Source: JAUYQE01 sp035289745 (GTDB lineage: Archaea > Nanobdellota > Nanobdellia > Woesearchaeales > GW2011-AR9). Taken from it: a stretch of DNA of 11,767 bases. Both the position numbers and the translations under genes were made by a program. Location of the stretch: positions 1-11,767 of the forward strand of contig DATDWF010000018.1 of the NCBI GenBank assembly GCA_035289745.1, written 5' to 3'. The notes beneath the pieces were generated by a model, which was given only the letters and a program-made list of their open reading frames with translations, had not been told where the DNA came from and made no database searches. Shown here piece after piece: positions 7,143 through 11,767 of the stretch (position 1 is its first letter; the number at the start of each line of letters is the position of its first letter).

Positions 7143-8481
7143 GGTTTTCACCTCGTTGGTATTTTTCTTTCAAATCGGTAACGAGCCGTTCCAGCCCCGG
7201 AGATATGCGCAGTTCATAGGGCGTCGCTTGCAGTTCTTTAGTGGGTGCGGGCATCTTCTCGACACTCGCTAAGGCATATTTTTTTATTTCTGGCAATGAT
7301 TGTCTCGGCAAGACGCGTTTACCGTCTTTTACAACCCGTTGCAGGAGAGGCTCCCCTGCGACCGCTTCCCCTTCCAAAGCGAGAATGTCATAGAGGCATC
7401 TGCCGTCTGCATCCCGCACCCTATGGACTTGCTTCTTTCCCGGGAACGTTTGTTTCTCAGCGGAGAGCTTTATCTTCGAGCCGTCGCCATCTTCCACAAG
7501 CTTATAGACACCTGCAATGGCCGCGATGGGCTTGGCTGTAATCATATCCGTTCCTACCCCATAGCCGTCTATGCACGCGCTTTTTTTCCGGAGTTCCGCA
7601 ATTTTATACTCATTGAGATCGTTGCTGGCCAGAATCTTCACATCCGATAAGCCCTCGCGATCAAACAAAGCACGAATCGCCTGAGAATCTGCTGCCAGAT
7701 CACCGGAATCTAAGCGCACGCCGCCCAGCCGCTGCCCTCTAGCTGCTAATTCTTTAGCAACCATCACGGCGTTATTCGCGCCTTGCATCACATCATACGT
7801 GTCGATGAGCAGCGTCGCATTATGGGGAAACGTTTTCACATACGCCCGGAATGCTTCCAATTCCGTCGGAAAACTCATGACAAAACTATGGGCATGGGTT
7901 CCATTAACGGGAATGCCATATTCTTTTCCTGCTTTGACATTGCTTGTAGCAACCGCTCCGGCAATATAAGCCGCCCGAGCGCCTTTCATAGCCGCATCTT
8001 CTTCCTGCGCTCTGCGCAAGCCGAAATCAACGACTTTGGCATCGCCGGCAGCCAGGACTACGCGATTTGCTTTCGTGGCAATCATCGTCTGGAAATTAAT
8101 GATGTTCAATAATGCTGATTCCAGGAACTGCGCCTGCGTTCTCTTTCCCGTGACGCGGAGCAGAGGCGTATTGGCAGTTACAGGTGTTCCTTCCGGCACG
8201 GCATAGATATCGCCTTGGAAACGGAACTCTTTCAGCCATTCAATGAAATCATCAGAAAAGAGCCTGATGCTTCGCAGATATTCCCGGTCTTCGTCAGTGA
8301 AATGTATATTGGCCGCATACTCAATCGCATCTTCAATCCCATTGGCAATAAAATACCCCCAATCCTGCGGCAGCTTGCGGATGAAAAGGTCAAACGTCGC
8401 ATCATCATCTTTCTGGTTATCAACATATGCTGCCATCATGGTCAGCTGGTACAAGTCCGTGAGGAGGGTTTTGGAGGTCAT
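7132..8481 (-). CDS. pncB: Nicotinate phosphoribosyltransferase PncB
   Basis: PncB joins nicotinate to PRPP, with ATP, to form nicotinate mononucleotide, the entry step of the Preiss-Handler pathway. The N-terminus LLTDLYQLTM is the family signature. GTHAHSF (194-200) carries the presumed phosphorylated histidine (His198), RLDSGDL (256-262) and YGVGTDMITAKP (307-318) are phosphate-binding blocks, and the 449-residue length is normal. It is the first gene of the NAD operon. A TATA box ends about 30 bases upstream of the ATG and no Shine-Dalgarno site is seen, so the transcript probably has a very short leader, unlike the downstream genes. The stop TAA lies inside the start region of pncA (11-base overlap). 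Confidence 0.96.
   Translation of the reverse strand: MTSKTLLTDLYQLTMMAAYVDNQKDDDATFDLFIRKLPQDWGYFIANGIEDAIEYAANIHFTDEDREYLRSIRLFSDDFIEWLKEFRFQGDIYAVPEGTPVTANTPLLRVTGKRTQAQFLESALLNIINFQTMIATKANRVVLAAGDAKVVDFGLRRAQEEDAAMKGARAAYIAGAVATSNVKAGKEYGIPVNGTHAHSFVMSFPTELEAFRAYVKTFPHNATLLIDTYDVMQGANNAVMVAKELAARGQRLGGVRLDSGDLAADSQAIRALFDREGLSDVKILASNDLNEYKIAELRKKSACIDGYGVGTDMITAKPIAAIAGVYKLVEDGDGSKIKLSAEKQTFPGKKQVHRVRDADGRCLYDILALEGEAVAGEPLLQRVVKDGKRVLPRQSLPEIKKYALASVEKMPAPTKELQATPYELRISPGLERLVTDLKEKYQRGENHDS
7149..7154 (-). promoter_or_regulatory. Ribosome binding site that decides the pncA start
   Basis: GAGGTG lies 6 bases before the ATG at 7142. An in-frame GTG start at 7151 would be part of this site, so the ATG is preferred. 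Confidence 0.75.
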
Positions 8482-8510
8482 GGGTGATGCGTTTGTTGTG
8501 CGGTTTAGGG

Positions 8511-8522
8511 TATTTTATAAAT
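8511..8522 (-). promoter_or_regulatory. TATA box for the NAD operon
   Basis: ATTTATAAAATA on the minus strand is a good archaeal TATA match, centred about 35 bases before the pncB ATG. That predicts transcription starting near 8491 and a leader of about 10 bases. It is the only clear promoter before the nine-gene operon. The spacing fits TBP-dependent initiation; the start site itself is inferred. Confidence 0.65.
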
Positions 8523-8535
8523 GTAGCTCTGCTTT

Positions 8536-8829
8536 TTAACCTTCATTTTGTGGAGACGGCATAAATGTATAATACGTCACGTCCACTGGCTCATACTCTC
8601 GTTCTACTGTCCACCCCGCAGAACGATATCGATTCAAGACTTCGGTAACAAGTGCACTTCTTACTCCGTCAAATAGCGATTCTGGAATAATAGCCATTCC
8701 GCGTTGATAATTCTCTTCCAGACACCGATCAATTTCTTTTTCCAGAGAGATAAGAAGTTCATTTTCTTTCATTTTTTCTTTCTCACTTTCTTCTATCCAT
8801 TTCGCCAAGTCTTTCGGTCCGATTACCAT
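8536..8829 (-). CDS. Small hypothetical protein (97 aa)
   Basis: I do not recognise this protein. The ATG at 8829 is chosen because GGAGG (8837-8841) lies 7 bases upstream; the longer in-frame reading from 8898 lacks such a signal and runs back towards the preceding gene. Residues 5-40 are highly charged and probably helical (KDLAKWIEESEKEKMK). The middle reads GMAIIPESLF and then RYRSAGWTVEREYEP, which looks like an alternating helix-strand domain, and the end is YYTFMPSPQNEG. There is no signal peptide or membrane segment. It lies between the radical SAM gene (75 bases upstream) and the NAD operon (54 bases downstream). No terminator separates it from pncB, so read-through into the operon is possible. 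Confidence 0.7.
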   Translation of the reverse strand: MVIGPKDLAKWIEESEKEKMKENELLISLEKEIDRCLEENYQRGMAIIPESLFDGVRSALVTEVLNRYRSAGWTVEREYEPVDVTYYTFMPSPQNEG

Positions 8830-8867
8830 ACTTTTTCCTCCGCGCTTATTGTCCGCCGACACTATGT

Positions 8868-8875
8868 CTTTAAGC
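8868..8875 (-). promoter_or_regulatory. Possible weak TATA box for the 97-aa gene
   Basis: GCTTAAAG on the minus strand is centred about 42 bases before the ATG at 8829. It would give a leader of roughly 15-17 bases containing the GGAGG site. The match is weak. Confidence 0.3.
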
Positions 8876-8885
8876 CTTTGCCTGC

Positions 8886-8891
8886 AAAAAA
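8886..8891 (-). terminator. Poly-T terminator after the radical SAM gene
   Basis: Six T residues on the minus strand lie about 12 bases after the radical SAM stop codon (8904-8906). Archaeal termination commonly uses such T-runs without a hairpin. The run is short, so termination may be partial. Confidence 0.4.
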
Positions 8892-8903
8892 TCTTCACGC
8901 CCG

Positions 8904-9968
8904 TTATCGCTGTATTCCCTCAATTTTGATGATCTCCTCTGTTGTTTTCAGCGTGCTGCCGCCCAAAACGGCATTGCCACAGGTGACTAAGCCATCTTCT
9001 TCATCGATGGAGGGAACGAAGACTAAGACATCAAACCCTTCTTTTTTCAAATCCTCTTCTGGCTTTTTATACGGAGCCCAGGAGTCGTATCCGCCGAGAG
9101 TTACTATGCCATTTTCACGGCAAGCATTATTATTATGGATGGGGGTGATCTTCACCATAAACTTTTCCCGGTCAAACAGGGAAGCAACCTTTCCGGCATC
9201 AATCTCAAAATCTGTGGAGTAGGCAAAATTTAAGCAATATTTTCTACTGACCGGCGCGGGCAATCGTTCCGCAATTCGTGCAAAATCATCTAAATGCAAT
9301 TGCTGGTCTCCGAACATCTCCGTTCTTTGGGCTTCATTTGTCGAATTGATGCTAAACTGGAGCCCCGCCTGCCCATGATAAACATCATTTTTTATTCTGC
9401 ACCATTCCTGGATCCTCTCTTCTAATTTTCCGAACTTTCGCGGCAGAGAGGTGGTTAAAACCGGATGCAAGACTTCAATCCTTAACCCCGTATCCTCCTG
9501 AATTTGTCTTTTATTGCCGTGAAGCCATCTTGAAAATTCAAAAACATTTTCATTAAATATAGGATCCCCCATTCTGGCGTAATGGAGATTGAGCCTTTCG
9601 GTATAGCTGACCTCGGGGAATAAGCTCAGGGCGTTATACAGCTGGTTCTGTAAATCTTCAAACGAAGCATTCCCGCGAAACGGCACATTGGGAACATCAC
9701 AAAACGTGCATTTCATGGGGCAGCCATATTGGGTGCTCACTGTTACGACCCACTTATCACTAAGCGGCATACAATAGGTATTGGGAACCCCTTCGATTTC
9801 TTTTGTGTACCCTAAAAAATCGGCTTTGACATTTCTGGCTTTTCCATAATCACCGATGGATAACGTTTCTAACGGGCCTTTGGAGTAATCGCCGACAAAA
9901 AGATAGCCAGTAGGGATGGGAAATGTTCTGACGATGCCGTTTGGTGTTCTGCTCACATCTTGATTCAT
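8904..9968 (-). CDS. RlmN/Cfr-like radical SAM protein
   Basis: A 354-residue radical SAM enzyme. The [4Fe-4S] cluster motif CxxxCxxC is Cys83, Cys87 and Cys90 in STQYGCPMKCTFCDVP, preceded by a strand as in RlmN/Cfr rRNA adenosine methyltransferases. Further family-like blocks are YARMGDPIFN (130-139), LQFSINSTNEAQR (203-215) and, near the C-terminus, LVTCGNAVLGG (327-337). In the last, Cys330 matches the methyl-carrying cysteine of RlmN. The position of RlmN Cys118, seven residues before the first cluster cysteine, is Thr76. I chose the ATG at 9968 because GAGGTG lies 8 bases upstream; the open frame continues back across the trmB promoter to 10058 but is not convincing. It may act on RNA or another substrate. 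The exact reaction is unknown. Confidence 0.85.
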   Translation of the reverse strand: MNQDVSRTPNGIVRTFPIPTGYLFVGDYSKGPLETLSIGDYGKARNVKADFLGYTKEIEGVPNTYCMPLSDKWVVTVSTQYGCPMKCTFCDVPNVPFRGNASFEDLQNQLYNALSLFPEVSYTERLNLHYARMGDPIFNENVFEFSRWLHGNKRQIQEDTGLRIEVLHPVLTTSLPRKFGKLEERIQEWCRIKNDVYHGQAGLQFSINSTNEAQRTEMFGDQQLHLDDFARIAERLPAPVSRKYCLNFAYSTDFEIDAGKVASLFDREKFMVKITPIHNNNACRENGIVTLGGYDSWAPYKKPEEDLKKEGFDVLVFVPSIDEEDGLVTCGNAVLGGSTLKTTEEIIKIEGIQR

Positions 9969-9976
9969 GGATAGCG

Positions 9977-9982
9977 CACCTC
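9977..9982 (-). promoter_or_regulatory. Ribosome binding site that decides the radical SAM start
   Basis: GAGGTG lies 8 bases before the ATG at 9968, favouring this start over the upstream in-frame codons at 10052-10058. Confidence 0.7.
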
Positions 9983-10019
9983 GTCGTTCTGCATAGGGAA
10001 GCAAAGAACCGCCGCAACA

Positions 10020-10030
10020 CTTAAATATTG
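10020..10030. promoter_or_regulatory. Near-palindromic TATA box shared by the divergent genes
   Basis: CTTAAATATTG reads as a TATA-like element on both strands. On the plus strand its centre is about 28 bases before the trmB-like ATG, the spacing of a leaderless transcript. On the minus strand it is about 57 bases before the radical SAM ATG, giving a leader of about 30 bases with a Shine-Dalgarno site. Whether both directions use it is inferred. Confidence 0.55.
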
Positions 10031-10031
10031 C

Positions 10032-10049
10032 CTCCCCCTGCGTGGGGAG
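10032..10049. promoter_or_regulatory. Inverted repeat, candidate operator
   Basis: CTCCCC, six bases (CTGCGT), then GGGGAG form a perfect 6-base inverted repeat. It lies between the TATA box and the regulator's ATG, covering the predicted transcription start. This is a typical place for an archaeal repressor to block polymerase, so autoregulation by the adjacent TrmB-like protein is plausible. GGGGAG could alternatively act as a ribosome site, but its spacing to the ATG is only 3 bases. Confidence 0.45.
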
Positions 10050-10052
10050 CAT

Positions 10053-10793
10053 ATGCACGAAAAGCTCTTGGAAGACGCGGGACTGACGAAGAACGAGGCC
10101 AAAGCCTATCTGACGCTGCTGAAAATCGGGAAGTCCCCTTCCGGCAAGATTGTCAAAGAAGCGAAGATCGCCGGGGGAAAAGTCTATGAAACCCTCTACA
10201 AGCTCGTCGATAAAGGGCTGGTCGAAGTAGTCGTAGAACAGAATGTCAAGCAGTTTATTGCGGCAGATCCCCAGAGTATCCTGCTCTACTTGGAAGAGCA
10301 GAAAGAAAAGATAAGCGAACGGGCCAAAAGATTAGAACAGCTGGTGCCGGAACTGCAGAAAATCAAAGAGTTTACAGGAGTGGTAGAAAATGTCTATCTC
10401 GTGAAAGGCTTCCGGGGGATAAAACCGGTGGTGTATGATGCGCTCCAAAAAGCCTCGGGCGAAGTTCGGATCATGGGTGTACGCTCCTCGAAAGACAACG
10501 TGTTTAACACCTTCTGGCAGCACTGGCATCATGAACGAGTGCGCTTGAAAAAGCCCGCACGGATGATCTTTACCGATCGGGGGACGGACTATTGGAAATT
10601 CTTTGAAAAGCTCACGCTGACGAGGATTAGAAGTGTCACCGAACTGAGCCCCTCAGCTATTATGGTTATCGGCGAGAATAGCTTTATTTTCTCCTACGAG
10701 AAAGAATTCACCTGCATCCATATCCGCTCTGCAGCAATTGCCAAATCGTTTTCCAGCTTCTTTGAAGGGCTGTGGAAGATGGGGAAGGCGTAG
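10053..10793 (+). CDS. TrmB-family transcriptional regulator
   Basis: A 246-residue archaeal regulator. Residues 1-75 form the TrmB winged helix-turn-helix: LTKNEAKAYLTLLKIG, the recognition segment GGKVYETLYKLVDKGL, then the wing. Residues 78-106 are a charged helix likely to form the dimer coiled coil. Residues 110-246 match the C-terminal effector region of short TrmB proteins, with a WQHWHHER block and IMVIGENSFIFSY. It lacks the extra sugar-binding segment of the longer (about 340-residue) maltose/trehalose regulators, so its ligand is unknown. The first ATG fits a leaderless transcript from the TATA box at 10020-10030. It diverges from the radical SAM gene and converges with PAC2; its likely targets are itself and the radical SAM gene, which is inference. 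Confidence 0.9.
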   Translation: MHEKLLEDAGLTKNEAKAYLTLLKIGKSPSGKIVKEAKIAGGKVYETLYKLVDKGLVEVVVEQNVKQFIAADPQSILLYLEEQKEKISERAKRLEQLVPELQKIKEFTGVVENVYLVKGFRGIKPVVYDALQKASGEVRIMGVRSSKDNVFNTFWQHWHHERVRLKKPARMIFTDRGTDYWKFFEKLTLTRIRSVTELSPSAIMVIGENSFIFSYEKEFTCIHIRSAAIAKSFSSFFEGLWKMGKA

Positions 10794-10796
10794 TTC

Positions 10797-10805
10797 AAAA
10801 AAAAA
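10797..10805 (-). terminator. Poly-T terminator after PAC2
   Basis: Nine T residues on the minus strand follow the PAC2 stop codon by about 10 bases, in the 22-base gap between the convergent regulator and PAC2 genes. No hairpin is needed in archaea. Confidence 0.6.
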
Positions 10806-10815
10806 GTAAGAATTC

Positions 10816-11625
10816 CTACCCAATATATCCCACTTCTTTCTTCTTCCCTTTGGCACCAGCCTGCGACGCTGCCACTTCAGAAAGCCATTCTTTGGTTTTC
10901 TTCATGGTTTCCCGCTCCGCATCGAGAATTTCCTTGCCCATTTTCTTCAAATCGATGCCAAAGCTGAATTTCTGCTCCAGAACCCGGATGACTTCTTTTG
11001 CCCCTTTGACCCCCAGATAGAGCGGATGGGCAAAAGTCTCTGCCAACAACGCCACGCCTTTGACGCCACGTTTCTTGCCTAAGCCGAGCAAAATGCCGGA
11101 AACGCCGACGATGGGCCCCACGACGCCGAAGATGTCTTTCTCGACGAGCAGCTCTTTTGTGGCATAGTGCTTGAACAATTCTGTATCATTGCTGGTGCAA
11201 AACACCCGGGGCTGTTCGGGAATAGCCTGCAAGCCAATGCCGCCGGTCGTAATAACTTCGGTGCAGCGATGCTTTTTGGCAAGGGTAAGAATTTCCTCGC
11301 AGAAACTAAAGCAGCTCTCCTCATCGATGGGCTGAATATCGCCTTGCAGCAGCAGTACGTCCCGCTTCTTGCTGCCGACAGGAAAAGTCTTGTAGTACAT
11401 CTCGATCTTGGGCATCTCCACCAAATTTTTCTCATTCACAAAGACAGAATGCGGAAAGCGGTAGGAGAAGAACGAATACAGCTTCTTGGCACCCAGCTCT
11501 TCAATCAGGAAGTCAATGGCAATCTTTCCCACATTGCCGATGCCCGGCAAGCCTTCGATGAGAATCGGGTTTCGCAGTGCGGGCAGGCTCTTTTGGTGCT
11601 GCGTCACTTCCCAGGTGCTGGCCAT
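10816..11625 (-). CDS. PAC2 family protein, proteasome assembly chaperone-like
   Basis: A 269-residue member of the PAC2 family (PF09754), whose archaeal relatives (PbaA/PbaB) bind proteasome alpha subunits. The signature LIEGLPGIGNVGKIA is at 22-36. ITTGGIGLQ at about 125-133 and the GPIVGVSGILLGLGKKRG stretch at about 170-187 are also family-typical. A charged helix (about 227-262) precedes the tail, which ends GYIG. The tyrosine is third from the end, close to but not the same as the HbYX proteasome-docking motif. The ATG is 27 bases from a TATA box and has no Shine-Dalgarno site, so the message is probably leaderless. The gene lies just downstream of tRNA-Leu. Chaperone function is inferred from the family. 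Confidence 0.88.
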   Translation of the reverse strand: MASTWEVTQHQKSLPALRNPILIEGLPGIGNVGKIAIDFLIEELGAKKLYSFFSYRFPHSVFVNEKNLVEMPKIEMYYKTFPVGSKKRDVLLLQGDIQPIDEESCFSFCEEILTLAKKHRCTEVITTGGIGLQAIPEQPRVFCTSNDTELFKHYATKELLVEKDIFGVVGPIVGVSGILLGLGKKRGVKGVALLAETFAHPLYLGVKGAKEVIRVLEQKFSFGIDLKKMGKEILDAERETMKKTKEWLSEVAASQAGAKGKKKEVGYIG

Positions 11626-11647
11626 GAGAGAACAGAAAGATGGGGGA

Positions 11648-11656
11648 TTTAAAAAG
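11648..11656 (-). promoter_or_regulatory. TATA box for PAC2
   Basis: CTTTTTAAA on the minus strand is centred about 27 bases before the PAC2 ATG at 11625, the spacing of a leaderless archaeal message. The T5 within it also lies about 14 bases past the tRNA 3' end and may help terminate the tRNA transcript. Confidence 0.55.
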
Positions 11657-11669
11657 GTTTAGGAAAGAG

Positions 11670-11753
11670 TGCGGGGGACGTGATTCGAACACGCGAACCC
11701 ACTAAGGGACTAGCCCCTCAAGCTAGCGGATTTGGCCACTCTCCCACCCCCGC
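11670..11753 (-). tRNA. tRNA-Leu (anticodon GAG)
   Basis: The gene folds as a class II tRNA. The 7-base acceptor stem GCGGGGG/CCCCCGC is perfect. The D stem is GGA/TCC. The anticodon stem CTAGC/GCTAG encloses the loop TTGAGGG with anticodon GAG, reading CUC. A long variable arm of about 15 bases has a CCC/GGG stem. The T arm is GCGTG-TTCGAAT-CACGT with one G-T pair. The discriminator is A, as expected for leucine. CCA is not encoded, so it must be added after transcription. There is no intron in the anticodon loop. The promoter would lie beyond the right edge. Confidence 0.97.
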
Positions 11754-11767
11754 GTGAAGATGTAAAA

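Noticed and set aside
8482..8535. NAD-sensing riboswitch before pncB
   Set aside because: The gap is only 54 bases, and the TATA box leaves a leader of about 10 bases, too short for an aptamer.
1..8829. An anti-phage NAD-depletion or NAD-repletion defence system
   Set aside because: There is no TIR, SIR2 or other NAD-consuming effector. The genes form the ordinary salvage route, so housekeeping is the simpler reading; only DUF1152 and the GNAT are unexplained.
9969..10058. A longer start for the radical SAM gene, at 10058
   Set aside because: It would cross the shared TATA box, the palindrome and the regulator's first codons, has no Shine-Dalgarno site, and its extra residues look non-coding. 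The ATG at 9968 has GAGGTG.
436..11652. Many open frames of 60-175 codons on the opposite strand or other frames of the called genes
   Set aside because: They lie inside strongly supported genes, lack ribosome sites or promoters, and their translations show no family motifs.
11670..11753. Intron in the tRNA-Leu gene, or an integrated element using its 3' end
   Set aside because: The anticodon loop is a normal 7 bases, and no second copy of the tRNA 3' segment is present in the window.

Overview
The window reads as part of an archaeal chromosome. The evidence is TATA boxes placed for leaderless or short-leader transcripts, a TrmB-type regulator, a PAC2 proteasome-assembly chaperone, an archaeal-type NMN adenylyltransferase (NadM), a DUF1152 protein (a largely archaeal family) and a tRNA-Leu gene without an encoded CCA. 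Genes inside the operon also carry strong GGAGG/GAGGTG Shine-Dalgarno sites. The lineage cannot be fixed from the sequence alone. The TrmB and PAC2 types would suit a DPANN or euryarchaeal genome, but that is a weak inference.

Left three quarters (1-8481, all minus strand, read right to left): one tight nine-gene operon for making, salvaging and apparently recycling NAD. The order is pncB (nicotinate phosphoribosyltransferase), pncA (nicotinamidase), a GNAT acetyltransferase, a long glutamine-dependent nadE, an ADP-ribose-pyrophosphatase-like Nudix protein, nadM, nadA (quinolinate synthase), a DUF1152 protein of unknown function, and an ADP-ribosylglycohydrolase cut by the left edge. Eight junctions join the nine genes: three are 4-base ATGA overlaps, one is TGATG, two overlap by 10-11 bases, and two are gaps of 2 and 20 bases. 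A single TATA box lies just before pncB.

How the operon genes fit together: PncA, PncB, NadM and NadE form a complete route from nicotinamide to NAD (the Preiss-Handler route). NadA is one step of de novo synthesis, and its partners NadB/aspartate dehydrogenase and NadC are not in the window. The Nudix protein and the ADP-ribosylglycohydrolase would act on the ADP-ribose side of NAD turnover. DUF1152 and the GNAT protein are the unexplained members and the best candidates for undescribed biology here.

Right quarter (8536-11753): a 97-residue orphan protein; an RlmN/Cfr-like radical SAM protein that keeps the cluster cysteines and the C-terminal cysteine but has Thr where RlmN has its second catalytic cysteine; a divergently transcribed TrmB-family regulator with a palindrome over its predicted transcription start; a convergent PAC2 gene; and a class II tRNA-Leu(GAG). 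There is no mobile element, CRISPR array or riboswitch that I can support, and no gene-free stretch longer than about 100 bases.
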